A stretch of DNA of 64,000 bases, from contig OU744453.1 in the NCBI GenBank assembly GCA_916610825.1, positions 8,221,845 through 8,285,844 of the forward strand. Reading direction: 5' to 3'. The notes under the pieces were generated by a model. It was not told the origin of the DNA. It searched no databases and worked only from the letters and a program-made list of their open reading frames with translations. Every line of letters begins with the position of its first letter. Position 1 is the first letter of the stretch. This DNA is from Haliclystus octoradiatus. Lineage: Eukaryota; Cnidaria; Staurozoa; Stauromedusae; Haliclystidae. The translations under genes and the position numbers were made by a program. Below, piece after piece: positions 1 to 13,320 of this stretch.

Positions 1-486
1 TCCGAGTCCGGCAGGAGTATCCACTTTTAACAAGAGCCGGACTGGTGTGACTATTGCCTGTCAGTAGTAGGAGTGGGAGACGGAGTATAGAATGCAGTCA
101 TGTTAATTTCTTAAAGCATTTCAACGCTGAAAATTTATTTCTACATAAAAGTTGGATGTGATTTACTGCTTTTCTTGAATTACATTTATATATTCTTTCC
201 AAGTTCACATTTAGCGGTCACATTCCGGAATACTAACAGAAGGTAATCCATTAGATGAAAATATGCAACGTATTTGTGAGTGACTAAATTTTCTTAAAAT
301 CCAAGTGATGTGAAAATTAGCTGCACCGATATAGTTATAGTTCAACGAGGAAAAGTTCAAAAATACTATTGAAAATTCATGTTTTATTTTACAATCCTTC
401 CAAATATTCGCAGTACTTGGAACATTTGATGCACGAGCTAGGATTGAAACTTTAGGGAAGTTAACACAAAACTCACTAATACAACA
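1..486. other. non-coding, nothing recognised
   Basis: AT-rich sequence. I see no convincing exon, RNA gene or repeat family. The open frames here have no domain-like composition. Confidence 0.5.
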
Positions 487-583
487 AAATTGTATGGCAA
501 TAAAATTGTATGGCAATAAAATTGTATAGCAATAAACTTGTATGGCAATAAAAATCTTTGGCAATAAAATTGTATGGCAATAA
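487..583. repeat. tandem minisatellite, unit about 16 bp
   Basis: About six imperfect copies of GGCAATAAAATTGTAT lie head to tail, with substitutions in the middle copies. Reading through the array creates a repetitive minus-strand open frame that should not be called a gene. Confidence 0.85.
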
Positions 584-889
584 AGTATTTTACAACATCG
601 AAGCAAAAAATACTAGACAATTTATCTGGCTATAGACAATACACTATTCAAACAAACACATTTTCTATTAATTTTCCTTCCAATGAATAAAGCAAAGATT
701 ATTTGTTTCCAACTTTAGGCTTTCATAGGCGACAGCCATCTAGTGCAATGTCAGCAAAACAGCTTTGTTGGGTGCGCTTTTCGTTCTTTACGCTTTCAGT
801 GATAAACTTTTCAGTCTGGATATTACATTTTCAACTTTCACATACAATACGTAACAAATGAATGGGATAAAAAAGAGGGCTTTCACAAC

Positions 890-1275
890 CTTTTTGTAAG
901 CTCCAATATTTACCTTTTGTAAGCTCCAATATTAACCTTTAAGATATTAACTAATACGCATGAGTACAAAAACAATACAATTTGCGTGTCCATGACTAAG
1001 TGTTCAGTTGGAAACAAAAATGGAATCCATCAACATCGTTACATCGTAATGATAATAGAAACATTATATTTACAATAAACATTTAAAGTATATTATTATT
1101 AGTCCATCAATCGTATTATCATCAATAATGAAGAACAAAGATAGCAGCTGACACAGGGTATGACATTATAATCTATTAGTTTAGTTTAATGTTAAATTAA
1201 TCATTACGCATATAATACATATAGCTAACCTACTTTAATTTACCTCATTTTACTTTTCCTATCTTATAGTTTAAA
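890..1275 (+). repeat. dispersed repeat R1, copy 1
   Basis: This stretch matches 50113-50460 in the same orientation, with scattered substitutions and small indels. The match begins near TTGTAAGCTCCAATATTA and ends near TATCTTATAGTTTA. No coding potential or terminal inverted repeat is obvious, so the element class is unknown. Confidence 0.8.
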
Positions 1276-1921
1276 ACAAATTTCCATATCGTATTGTTAC
1301 ATATCAAATATTTCAATGATTATGCGTTATTGTTAAAAGCTGTGTCTATTTCTTGAGTACTCTATGTCTATCTATTCGCTTTCATCAATCTATGTATCTG
1401 TCAAGTTACCGCCAACTCATCATTTTAATCAATTTGGCAGCTACACCTTTCCCCAGATCATACCTTCATCATCAGGAATATAAATTAAAATTAAAATATA
1501 CTTAAAATACATAAAATTAGAGTTAATTTCAATTACAAAGGAAATTTTGAAATATAATTAAATGAAAATCAAACAAACAAACGAGATGTGAAAGAATCTC
1601 ATTGCTTTGCGTGTTAAATGTTAAATTGATGCATCTGATTGCAGGCATTTCATATATAAGACAAGCAGTTTTGTTTTAGCGCGTATATTCAAAAGTCGGA
1701 AAGTGTGATGGCTATACACCAAGCAGTTAAACGTTCGGCAACTTCTTAACCGTTATGTCAGTCAATACGTTGATGGTAGTGTCTGCATGTATAGCCAACA
1801 TAACTATAGAATCTTACATCTAACTAATTCCCGTGTGTTTTGATCACTAGAGTGTATTGATCACAACATAATATTTACTATTAAGATTCTTTCTGAACAA
1901 ATTTGTCATTTCCTCTTACAG
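1276..1921. other. non-coding, nothing recognised
   Basis: AT-rich spacer. No exon, RNA gene or repeat recognised. Confidence 0.4.
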
Positions 1922-2061
1922 TTTCATTACCTGATGGTATCTCGTTATGCCACCAAGCATCCATGGAAATACTACGAGTGGATCCAGATTTATTTGATGT
2001 CGCCAAGCTCAATACATTGACTTACGTCCAAAGTTTCTGGATCAAATGCACTGATACAGCA
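1922..2061 (+). CDS. candidate internal exon, unknown protein
   Basis: A 140-bp open stretch is bounded by a pyrimidine-rich acceptor (TCCTCTTACAG) and a donor (GTAAGA). It enters in phase 1 and leaves in phase 0. The 46 complete codons read SLPDGISLCHQASMEI and continue through a segment with LFDVAKLNTLTYVQSFWIKC. This is balanced, globular-looking composition, unlike the surrounding sequence. I do not recognise the family and could not find a neighbouring exon with matching phase, so this may be an isolated exon of a long-intron gene or a relic. Confidence 0.4.
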
Positions 2062-3936
2062 GTAAGAAATATATTATGTATTCCAGAACTATACATTTCC
2101 TCTATATTTTTTCAATGCATTCATTTTAATGTGTCTATTTGTTCAGTTGATAAGATCTCTCGTGGATGCAGGCGTTATGTGTTAAAGGTTTACCATGCAT
2201 GGAGGTTCGAGATTGAAACATTTCACTCCTGTCTTCCAGCATTACTTATGTAGTAAATATGTATTTGATTTAGCTCTAAGTAACCCTTATCGATGTTGTA
2301 TGTCCTTATTTTCCGAAGAATCTACGAGTTGCAGCATGACGAACTATCAAATGAAAGACAATTTTCCGGACATGGTTAAGGCACAGCTTTTTTACGAGTT
2401 TTCAACTATCTTTAAATTTGTTCAATATCAAATTTCCAGCCTTGAAACTGCTCTTAATAGCGATGGGCCATCTTGGCGTTTTATTACTAACAAGTAGTAA
2501 TTGTTGGTTCCTCAATTGACATCTAGTGTGAGTGTGACAAAGATTCTCAGTTGATAGCCTGAATACTGTTATGATACACTTAACTGTGTAGTAAATCCCC
2601 ATTAATATCACTACAGTTGATATCACAAAGCCGGAAAGGGGGGACTTCCATAAATCGGCTATTTGGGAATGGCCGTTTTTTGGAAGTGCCACTTTCCAGA
2701 TTATTGTGAAATGTCGTACCGTCAATTCAGTAGACAAATCATCAAAGTATGTATCAATGTGATTCATAAACGGCATTGAAATTAATAAAAATAATTTTCC
2801 ATTTTTAATTTAAAATCGGTATAATATGTTTTATGAATTAAATTAAACAGTAATATCATAAATCGTTACAGCTGTCATTAATATCATTAATTTAGCGGTC
2901 GAATGATATTCAACAAATCAGATTATTATTAAATTATTTAAAGTCTGGTGGAGAGTACAAGTAAATTACGAGTTAGCCAATCCAAAGCTTCTTCATAACG
3001 TGCTGGAGATTTTGCTAAAGAAATGATAAAGATTGTAAGCGAAGTTCGTATTCAAAAGGTGATAAATTATGACGTATTCCCTGAATAAGCACGCAGCATG
3101 CACACACGCTAGTTACAGACACAGAGCTGGACATACTATCTTGGGCTTGAATGTTTCTTTTCCTCGTGATACGTGATTCTTTTTCTCAACAACTGTGTTG
3201 CCATTTATTTTGATTTATTCATTGTTGAGATGATCTGGCAATTGTGATCGCCTTTGCTTTTGTGGCATAGCATTATCTATCTTGCAACGCAAATAGTTCT
3301 GAAATTAATACTGAATTTTGTTCAAACAAACGCGAGGCGTAAGAACGAAATCAATATTTGTCTATTATCTAGTGGAAAATCACACGACACGGGAAATAGT
3401 GGAAGTCGATCGAAATTATATCAATTGATGTATTTTTAATTTCGCTGATGAGAACTTCACATGAGAAATGTGAACCTGTAAAGCAAGTGAAATGCGTATT
3501 CTGTTTAAAATTGAACATTTATTGCTATTTTCCCAACAAATTTTTTTATGTATGCCGTTGATACTGTAGGATTGCTTTTTATCTTGTGAGTTATCATTGT
3601 TATTTGGATCAATCATTTAAATTCACCGTAATTAAACACAGACGATTTGTTTAAATTTTATTTCACTTTACTGCTGAGGCTGCTCCACTGTTACTAGACA
3701 ATAGAATGTTTATCATGTATGGAACTTCAATCAAGCAGCTGTATTTAAAAGCGCAACATTCAGAACAAAATAAAACAGTTTTTTGTGTGTTTTTTTCGTC
3801 AATATTTGTCCAATCAAAGAAATAACGTATTGGTTGGACGCTTCCGGGTTATGATTAATCCAAATAAGTGATATAAGTCATATTTTGATTGGATCTAGAA
3901 CGGTTTTCCGAATTACTGCCAATATAAATATTACAT
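2062..3936. other. non-coding, nothing recognised
   Basis: No exon supported. The open frames at 2195-2497 and 2402-2776 overlap each other on opposite strands and have no recognisable domain. Confidence 0.4.
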
Positions 3937-4055
3937 ACACACAAATGGAATAGCTTCAATTTAGAGGTATATAAATCTTCTGAGAATTTTATAAATTTCC
4001 TTTTGTTTTGATCGGAAAATCAAGAAATCTCAAGGTGTTGATTCTGAACATGTTG
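3937..4055 (+). repeat. dispersed repeat R2, copy 1
   Basis: Shares the core ACACACAAATGGAATAGC and about 100 bp downstream with 13198-13320 in the same orientation, diverged. Class unknown. Confidence 0.7.
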
Positions 4056-4234
4056 AGGGCCACGTTAAAACGGTCTCATTGTTACATAAAAGTAGTCAGA
4101 CACAATCGACGCCCGCCAAAATCGGATGATATATGAATTGTCGACAACATTTGATTTAGCTGGTGTAGTCTTTCGATATAATTGTGACACAGTTCATGAT
4201 TTCTGTACAAGGCAAACAAAAAATTTGTTGCGTG

Positions 4235-4392
<158 letters not shown>

Positions 4393-4828
4393 AATGAAAA
4401 TGAATTTAGCTTTAAAATTATAGTAAGATTATAATAATTTCAGCCTGAGTTTCATAGTGTTTTATGGAAGTGAACTTTCGTAAACAGATGTAAGAAAAAT
4501 ACTATTAAGAAATTGATGTTTCTTGATACTACCAGATGGTTTCTAGGCTGAATTTTGATATCTGAGTTCATTCTATCCCATTTCAAATCTTGATGTCGGC
4601 TAAAAAATGTCATGTGATATCAGAATAATTTCTGTTAACTCTGACAGACTTGTCTCATTCGCTCTTTTCATTACCGAAATAAATGCAAATGTGATCTTGC
4701 ATTTAACAACTGCCGAACATTTTATGCATCCAATCGTTCAACTGTAGAGATTGAAGGGTCAAAACAGACCTGGAAACCTTGAGCGCGTACACTTTAAATA
4801 GTGTACGTAAATTCAAAAACTTGTCGGG

Positions 4829-5641
4829 TTGCGTACTTTACGTTATCCTTTACTGAGCATGCGCAAATTTTGTGGGCGTGATCTTTTGTGTTTTTGTTCA
4901 AATCTAATTTGAGCATTTTCAAACCATTAGCGTTTTACTTCAGTTTACAACATATTTAGTAGAACTTCATGATTCTCATAGGTTGCTAAACATTTCTTTA
5001 TAACTGTAGTTTATTTCTTCAATTTCTGGAAGAAATATATGTGTTTTTACCTCCGAAAAACCATAGCAAGCAAATTTCAAAATTTCAAAATCTTGATATT
5101 TTAAGCGGCTTAATCAAAAGGACAATATCTATATTTTCGTGAAATTTTGGCTTTGTGATGATAACAAAAATAGATCTGCCTTGGAGTTTAAAGAAAATTA
5201 CCTTGCATTATCTGTTACAAATCTAGCATCAAAATAAAGAAATTAACAAGGTTTAGTAAATGTCGATTCTTAAAAGTCACATGCAGCAGTGATTGATTCG
5301 GTTTATGTCTTGGAACTTACTATAAACGATGCAGAAAATTCCAATCTTTCAAATGACGTGCGTTCTTCATATATTTATTTTGGGATTGTTTCGAAATATA
5401 CTTAAATTAATGTTTGTGGAGTTACCTTCGTATTGAAATTAGAGTAACAAATAAAAAATGGGAAATCTTTGACATTCTTTGCAGCACTCAATTCTGAAAA
5501 TTATAAACTAAGTAGAATCTCTTAATATATTCTATTGACTTGATAAATTGATTCGAACCCGTTTTGGCTGAAAAGAAAGACCATGCTTTGCTTAATTCAA
5601 TATTTTGTATAAAAAATACATGTATTTTCGTAAATATTTTG
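4829..5641 (+). repeat. long inverted repeat pair IR-A, left arm
   Basis: About 0.8 kb is the reverse complement of 14631-15463. Landmarks are GCGTACTTTACGTTATCC near 4830 and GATTCGAACCCGTTTTGGC near 5550, each found inverted in the other arm. The arms are clearly homologous but diverged by substitutions and indels. No open frame is conserved between them, so they look like two copies of a non-coding repeat. Confidence 0.85.
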
Positions 5642-8478
5642 CAAAATATATTTTCGAACCATTCTTGAACAAGAGCTGCACTATACTAGTGCATACTTGA
5701 TTTCTAATCTTCGATAATTTTAATAACACGAATGCCAAGTTTAGTGAAGAGCTGGAGCATGGTGGTAAAAGGGAAGGATCAGGTAAAAAGACCACTGATC
5801 TAACTCAAGGGCTTTCACTTATGCATCATGATATCTGTTCACATGCTGTGGCGATAAACCACAACAAACTTATACCTAAATTTCACGATTTGCAAAGACT
5901 TTTACAACATTTTTCATTATTATATGTTATAAGGAATTTTGTGGAAAGGAACACATGAGTGAAAATTTGATATCGCTTTCCTGTTTACAAACCTATCAAT
6001 GTGAGATTTCCTGTAAAGAAGAAAAAAGAAGCTCCATTTTCGCAACCTCAAATCAACGGCCTATATTTGTATTTCAATTTTCACGTCTTGATACTTATGG
6101 AACTTTGATCGAAATGAATAAACACCATATGTAGCTTCTGGAACCGAGGAATATATGATTTTCTACAGCACTAAAGTACTTAAAATAGTATTTTATTGTT
6201 GATCAGCTTTACCATTCATTCGTATCTAGAGATTTCTCTGTGGTTTGAGCATGTATTTATAAAAATTTAACACTGTATTCGCATCGATTGATGGTAATGT
6301 TTCACGGTCTTACATGATTACCATGGTTTTCATTATCCTTATTCAATTCGCATTGTTTCGCTTCTGTTTTCAAGCTGTTTTTCAGAAATATTCATACAAA
6401 TTAAAAAGGTTGCCACGGCTCAAAAGACGTTATGAGGAATGATATTACGTTGCTAAAAAAGCTGCGAGACTCCATTTTGAGAAATTTGAATGCAAAGGCT
6501 GCCGGTTCGGTTTGACCCTTTAAACATCAAATACTAGGCAAAAGCCTCTATCTCGTGTTCCGCTCCAAGATACTGAGAATCGCTCCACTCGTGATAGAGA
6601 AATTCCTTGCTAAAAGTTCCACCATTTCAGAATTCGGAAATACCCAATCATATGCGACCTTGAGGTCACGTGGAGCTGTAAGCCTTCTTGATTGGTTGAA
6701 CTATCCCTACGGCATGACGTCATGAAGTCTGACTCATCATTTTTTCAATAATATGCAAAATTTTGTATGCTTTCGAATCATTCTTCCTTAATATATTTAA
6801 TTTGCCTGCCCCCAACCCTGGAGAATTGAAACGCTGTTTTCATTATATTTAATTAAACTGAATTGCTGTCTTTACTTATTTCCTATAATGTATAACAACG
6901 TGAACATTTTGTGACTGCATTTGATTTATAATAAAGCTTGTTCATGAGATAATTTCTGGTATGGGTTTTAAACTTTGATAAGCCAATTCGTCAGAAGATT
7001 TCTGTTAGCAGTTGGCAGCTGCCTCGAAAATTTGCTGTTAAGTTTGATAAACTCAGCCTATAAAGTACAAAGCATGTTGCATTATCATTTATCTGTACAT
7101 GTGGATGAGTGGCGTTTGTATATAAGATATTGTCCTACTCTCGTTTGAATGAAGGATACGAAGCATCGTATTGTAAAAATGTTCCATAAATATTGGAGCG
7201 ATGAAAGTTAATTGTTCATGGCTGGAGAGATGAGCTTATGGTACTGTGTATAATCAGAATTTTCTCGTTCATCTCACCCTTTTATGAATGATGTTGCATC
7301 GATGCAGCCTTTCTGAGGCTCAATAATGATGTTTAAAGTGTTTAAATTGCATGGCTGGACATGATTATAGAAACCTACTAGTCTACTACTTCCACAAATA
7401 GAGTCTTATGCCTACCAAACTGTTTACACGATCATGGTCGGTCTTCCAATCGCATCATTCTGGTAAGTTTTTTATTTTGCATAATTCACATATGTTGGGG
7501 ACAAATATATAACAACACAGAGACAGAATGAGGTTTGCTCGATGCCTATATTAACTTGCAGATGCTTTGAATCAAAATTGTTTTACTGTAGAAATTATTG
7601 CAGTCTCAATCATTATCTTTGTATTATATCCGTAACCATCTCTTTTTTGGAGGTGATTTCCCTTTCTTTGTGTATCACTTATTGTTTTATATGTAGAAAA
7701 GTTCAATATCAACTATTGTGTATTTTTATAGATTTCACATAGCTATTCTATAAACTTGAAAACATTCTATTTTTGACCTGCTTGAAGATGAGATAAGATA
7801 GTTTGGAAATATTGCAAACCTACCTCTATTTCATATTTTTGATTGCAAACTATTATTACAATGATGATTATTTAAGAACAGTTTAGGTTGAGATGTTGGA
7901 AAATAAGTTACTCCAAATTTAATTTCAGGATTGTCCTGTTATATATATGTTGCACGAAGAAGGGTCACTTAAGCCTCAGATTTCACTTTAATGTATGAAA
8001 GAGAATTAATACATCCCTCAGAAAATGTGAAACAATCCTCAACAGGAAAATGTTGCTGCTATTTAGTAACGATGTACACCAGATGTAACCATAACGATTT
8101 AAAAATATAGGATCTGTGTTCCAGCATACTGAATAAATATAAAGAAAATACATCAAAGAGAGAAATAAACAATTTAAAACAATATATCATTTCATATTTA
8201 GCATTGTTTTGGGCAATTTCTAGGCTTATGTGTCGAAACAGGAGTACAATAAATGTAATTTATTCAATTACAGGACGCAAGCAATACAGTAAGAAAAAAT
8301 CTTTCTACAATAATTTATAATAATAACTACACAAACCAAATCCTATGCAACAAGCTATAATAGGTAGCTACTGTATGTTCCAGTGCAGGTGACCAGGTGA
8401 ATCCTCTGTCATGTAGGAAACTAAATTACATGGATGTTGACCTCTCTTTGCCCAATACCTTATTCCATTTTTTATGCA
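5642..8478. other. non-coding, nothing recognised
   Basis: About 2.8 kb of AT-rich sequence without a supported exon, RNA gene or repeat family that I could match elsewhere in the window. Confidence 0.4.
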
Positions 8479-8585
8479 GATAAGAAAGAAGAGACATGCT
8501 TCAAGACAAGCACACCAACTGATGAAGTTCAGGGAAATCATGCAATTGCAAAGCGTCCACAGAACAAATTTTATGCTAATTAGGT
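8479..8585 (+). CDS. candidate terminal exon, unknown protein
   Basis: Directly after an acceptor-like tract (TTCCATTTTTTATGCAG) one frame reads a polar stretch beginning DKKEETCFKTSTPTDE and ends at a stop after about 34 codons. The composition looks coding, but there is no homology I recognise and no partner exon. Low confidence. Confidence 0.25.
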
Positions 8586-10553
8586 TGGCATGCTCTCAAA
8601 ACAATTTTATGAAGAGAAAATGGAAATCTTCATTGTTCATGTTAAAATTAAAATTCAAAATTCAATCGTTATCTTATTGGATATTTAATAACCTTTAGGC
8701 AATTTTGTTGGTCCTGTTACGATTGAGGCTGCATCAGAATATTTCGTTATTAATTGTATATTTTTTATCTGGAAAATGAATAGTAATTAAACAGTAATAT
8801 CATAGAAATTATAATTTTGTAAATAAATGTTATTTTAGCTACATAACCAGTGCAATATCAGTTTCATAGAACATGTTCAATGATGTATTTTGCTTACTGC
8901 CAAACTGCAAATTATTCAAACTGTGCGTTCATGCTGAAATAACTTACTGCTTTAACGCCAAAATTTGATAAAATTAGCCTAGCTTTATTTTTAAACTTGA
9001 AGATTTCTCAACTAAAAATATATGCTACAAACTCTATCACCAAGAGAATGAAAAATTCCACTCTATCAACAAAAATAGGATAACTTTATCCTATCATATG
9101 ACATTAAATATGATTGCCTTACGACCCATCAAGGTCTTGCGATTTGTAAATGACCTTAGTAAATAAACTAGTATGCCTATAAATAAATACCGTTAGAGTT
9201 TAGGCAATTCATGTATATGGTTATCCGATGCAGCTGTACATCGTTGAGGGAGAACATTTCAACCATCAAAGAAGACGGAAGACAAAGTAGGAGAGAAATC
9301 AGCGACGTAAGGATATATCACATATATGTTCAAGTTTCAACAAATTCTTGATAATGACACTCATCTATGATGACTTATGGAGTACTTATCTGATTAAAGA
9401 TGTAAAACAGATTTACAAATGATCGAGTAAATTTGCTGCGTATTGATTCACTTGATTCACGTAGGATAAAATTACAGGGTTCGACGAAAGTTGGAATCAG
9501 AAGATTGGAGAAAATTCAGTTTTACCATTCATTGGTCAAACATAAACAAAAAAATTAAGAAGAAAATGTTGAAGTGCCTCTGGGATCCCAGAATACTCTT
9601 TAGGCTATACAACAACATAATTACTATTACTATTACTATTAATATTATGTAAAATTTGCTGTAGTAGGCTTTTGGGCCTAGGTTAATCCAAAGTATTAGT
9701 GTGTTAGTACTGAAAGTGTAAAAAATGGAGAGAAGAAGACAAACAGATGGGCATTTTGGCATCGGCCAGCCTAGCATAAATAAGTCAGTATGTCATATGT
9801 CATATGCATATGGATTAGTAAAGTTCAACGTTATGACAACAACAGACATAAGTTTTAGATGATCAGTTTCAGTTGATCGTATTTATGTGCTATCTTATCA
9901 ATACCAACCTGGTTAGGATCGGACCGTTCCATCACTCTGCGAAGCAGCCTTCTCAAATTCCAGTTTCTGGTAAAGAAAACGTCCACTTGCTTTACAATAA
10001 ATTATGTTATTACGTGCAAAACACTTTGAGTTACATTACCATCAAGAAGAAAATGATATTGTAACTCGATAGATTTTCGAATGCTGTGCTAGTGATTTGA
10101 TTGGCTTACTCCCGTGTTTGGATCACGCAAGCCAAAACAAGTTAGACATCATGAGAGAAAAAACATCCAAAATTTCAAAATAATTGCAAATAAAAAATCG
10201 CATTATTAACATCGTTGATGATATATATTTCAGAGTACAGTATTAATAATTCAAGGCATTCTTCTTCTTTGCGTCATTTGTTTGGTTATGGTGGCTATTC
10301 CGAAACAAAAAGGCCCTACAAAAGCGGCAAAAGTTTGCAAAACAGCAGAAATAAGAAACAAGACAGATAGAAATTATGGCGTTCGAAAGAATCGAAAGTG
10401 GTTCGAAAGTATAACTCCGGATCTGTGATTCGTAGAAAGGCAAAATATGACGAAGACGTGAAGATTTATAGGAGAAAATTGATCTAATCAGTCAAATATT
10501 TAATGTTAAATTCGTTTAACAATAGTAGAAATAGATTTTGTTTCACAAAAGAG
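8586..10553. other. non-coding, nothing recognised
   Basis: No supported gene. The open frames at 9529-9777 and 9873-10064 have no domain-like features. Confidence 0.4.
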
Positions 10554-10731
10554 TTACTGCAGGGCAGCCTTGTGTTTGGGTTCTCTGATACCAACACTTG
10601 GGATGTTGGGAGACACTCGAAAGCTGAAAAACACTCGCCCTACGGGATCTTGTTTTTCTGATGCCTTCTCGTGTCTCCCAACATCCCGCGTGTTGGTATC
10701 AGAGAACCCAAACAATGCTGCCGTGCAGTAA
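10554..10731. mobile_element. fold-back hairpin element, family F1, copy 1
   Basis: A near-perfect palindrome of about 178 bp. The left arm begins TTACTGCAGGGCAGCC and contains TTCTCTGATACCAACAC. The right arm contains GTGTTGGTATCAGAGAA and ends TGCTGCCGTGCAGTAA. The inner arms also pair (GGGATGTTGGGAGACAC with GTGTCTCCCAACATCCC). It shares sequence and architecture with 23276-23445. It is probably a MITE-like or fold-back transposon; no open frame belongs to it. Confidence 0.85.
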
Positions 10732-10741
10732 TCCTTTATTC

Positions 10742-10901
10742 TAAAACGATGGAATGATTCCTTGCGATTTGATTGGTCGTTGAGCGTGCAGGTAAAAGTC
10801 GATGAAGGCACGCGGCATCCTTTGGTCTAGAGTCGTCGAATGATTCCTAGCAATTTGATTTGTCGATTGAGCGTGCAAGAAAAATAGATGAAGGCACGCG
10901 G
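10742..10901 (+). repeat. two-copy tandem repeat, unit about 87 bp
   Basis: 10742-10813 and 10829-10901 are diverged copies. Both contain GAATGATTCCT, TTGAGCGTGCA and GATGAAGGCACGCGG in the same order. The tandem abuts hairpin F1 and may be part of the same composite element. Confidence 0.7.
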
Positions 10902-11045
10902 GAAAGTTGAATCAGGGTTTCTCGGGTCTCTGACCCAGATGTATCTGATTACCGTAAAACAGAATCAAAACAATTAAAATGGCAAACGGATTTTTAATTT
11001 CAGATATAATTTACTTGACAATTATAATGATAATGTCGATAATAG

Positions 11046-12160
11046 TAACAATGGTTGCAGGTTCTCTGAGAAAACGGACTAGGAAATTGACGAACTCCTG
11101 CTAAGTTCGATAGCAAAAAAAACAAAATACAAAACGGCTCATGCAGTTAAAATATTCAAAGGTGAGTTGCAATTACATATTATATTTACAACATACATGA
11201 AAGCAAGATTTAAATTAAAACATTTGTATATTACTAATAGAATGGGCACTTGTAAGTGGCATTAACGAAGAACTAGACATCTGAGAGTCTCGATACTCAT
11301 TTGAGACCATTTTACGCAGAAGTACGGAATAAAGATGGTCAAGACTATTCAAAGTCCACATTGATTGGTATTCGCTATGGCCTCGAGCGTCACCTAAACC
11401 AACCACATACAAACAAAGGAATAGGCTTTAATGATGTGACATTTAAAAAATCCAATTCTATTTTGAATGCAAAGATCAAGGAGCTTAAAAGAAATGGGGA
11501 AGAGAAAGTTACCCACAAGGAAGCAATTACAGAAAGCGACCTAATAAAATTATAGGACATTGATGTTTTTTCAATTGATAGCCCCCGGCACTGCTACAAA
11601 ACGTTTGGTTTAACAATAATATATACTTCTGTAGAAGGGGAAGGGAAGGGCAGAGGTTGCTGACAAAGTCTTCATTTGAATTCAAAATTGATGAAAACAA
11701 TGCAGAATATGCAAGCATCAGCCATAATGAGTTGGATAAAATCATCAAGTGGGGATAGAGGAAAAACACGATTATGTTAAAATGAGGAGATCCTATAAAA
11801 GTAACAATGAAAATGATGGCTATACAGCCCTGAATGTAAAACTCTCAAAATTAAATCCAAATTGCCAAGTAATTTTCCAGTATCCAAAGAAAAATTGGAC
11901 AGCTGACGCTCACGACAATATATGGTACGAAAATCGTCTATGGTAGTAAATAAGCTTGGCGTAATGATAAAGTCTATAGGTGAAGAGGCAAGACTTTCAC
12001 ATCCCCACACAAACCATTACATCAGAGCTACCTCAATAACTTTACTGTCGAATGCTGGCATGGCCAACTGACATATCATGTCATTCTCCGGCCATAAAAA
12101 TGAGCAATCATTGAAACAATATAGTTCGCGGCCATCAGAAAATCAACCCAAGGCAATGTA
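11046..12160 (+). pseudogene. Crypton-type tyrosine recombinase (DUF3504-like), decayed
   Basis: Successive frames give the conserved Crypton order: FSEKTD-stop-EIDELLLSS, KTAHAVKIFK, a phase-compatible intron at 11162-11240 (GTGAGT...AATAG) joining to EWALVSGINEELD, then LRRSTE or RPFYAEVRNKDGQDYS, VTHKEAITESDLIKL, YFCRRGREGQRLL, NHYIRATSITLLSNAG and SGHKNEQSLKQYSSRPS. The last two blocks carry the HxxR, GH and Tyr positions expected of a tyrosine recombinase active site. The Crypton assignment rests on family knowledge. The copy is dead: there is a stop before EIDELL, a stop and frame shift around 11275-11300, another shift near 11757, and TGA between MAN and HIM. The intact protein would cut and rejoin DNA for a Crypton transposon. 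Confidence 0.85.
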
Positions 12161-12360
12161 GCGATGTGATATCAAATGCACTGGGAAATTCTGAGGCTCT
12201 TCCTGTTAATCAAGCTGGATGCTATTTTAGTTTGTCCTCGCCATCAGCACCAGTTGCAGGGCCCTCTACGTCTTCGGGTGATAATCATCATCCAGTTCAA
12301 CCAGCGTTCAACAATTGCTCGATCGCGTCCATTACCATCAATTATAACAGTTAGATAAAT

Positions 12361-13197
12361 ATATCTCTTTAATATTATAAATAGTTCAAATGTTACATTG
12401 TTCAAGTAAAGTTAAATTAAATGATTATATGATCATTCATGTATTGTATTTTCTCTGATCTTTCATCGCCAGCAGTCTGAAAAATAATTGCGGAATTTTC
12501 TGCATCGATCACATCAGGCGTCTAGTCCAACCATATCACATGATCAAAACCACGATTCTAATTGGGTCAAGCGGTATTCGATTTTTTCGTGAGTGGCGTT
12601 GACAGTTTTGTTGATAAAAATAAAATTCAAAACTTCGGAGACTAGAAAGATTAAATAGGTATGATTTTCGTTTTAGAAAACCGTTCATCCACGGGTTTTG
12701 CTGTGCTCCATCACAAAATTCTTGCACGACTGATGTTGGAAGACACGAGTGAAGTGTAATGAATAAACGTGCCTTCTGAGGCTTGAACCCTTTAATAGAG
12801 GGCATTTCATCGAGCTTTTAGAAATGAAACAGATAACACATCAAGACATCGAACTAAGCAATGTCGAACTCGAACATTCATTTTGTTTTTACTTTTTCTT
12901 GTCATTTCTTGTCAATCTCGGCTAGACTTAGGGTTTTAGCGAGGTTTTACGCATGCGCATTGCGAAACATGTTTCTTGGCGGGCCTGCTCTCTACCCTAA
13001 CTGATGTTAGCCTATATGAAATGGAGTTCTGAAGTAATGGACACAGGCAAGCGACGTTTGACTAACCAAATACATGCACGTGATACCACGTTCGAGTTAA
13101 CCGAATTTGTCTATTGAACGAAGTCGGAAGTTTGAAGTTAGAAGGTTGATAATAATGAGAGCGTTCCAAGGTGGCATCGAAGTTGAAGAATGAATTA
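12361..13197. other. non-coding, nothing recognised
   Basis: No supported exon or RNA. The open frame at 12536-12805 has no recognisable domain. Confidence 0.4.
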
Positions 13198-13320
13198 CAT
13201 ACACACAAATGGAATAGCGTCAATTTAGAAGTAGATATATTCACAAATTTTGATTTTTGAAAAATTTTTCCTTGTGGTAATCGGAAAAGCAAGAGAACTT
13301 AGGGTCTTGAATCTGACCTG
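13198..13320 (+). repeat. dispersed repeat R2, copy 2
   Basis: Diverged direct copy of 3937-4055, sharing ACACACAAATGGAATAGC and the following AT-rich block. Confidence 0.7.

Noticed and set aside
211-620. Minus-strand frames rich in FIAIQFYCH-like repeats
   Set aside because: Translation of the 16-bp minisatellite at 487-583.
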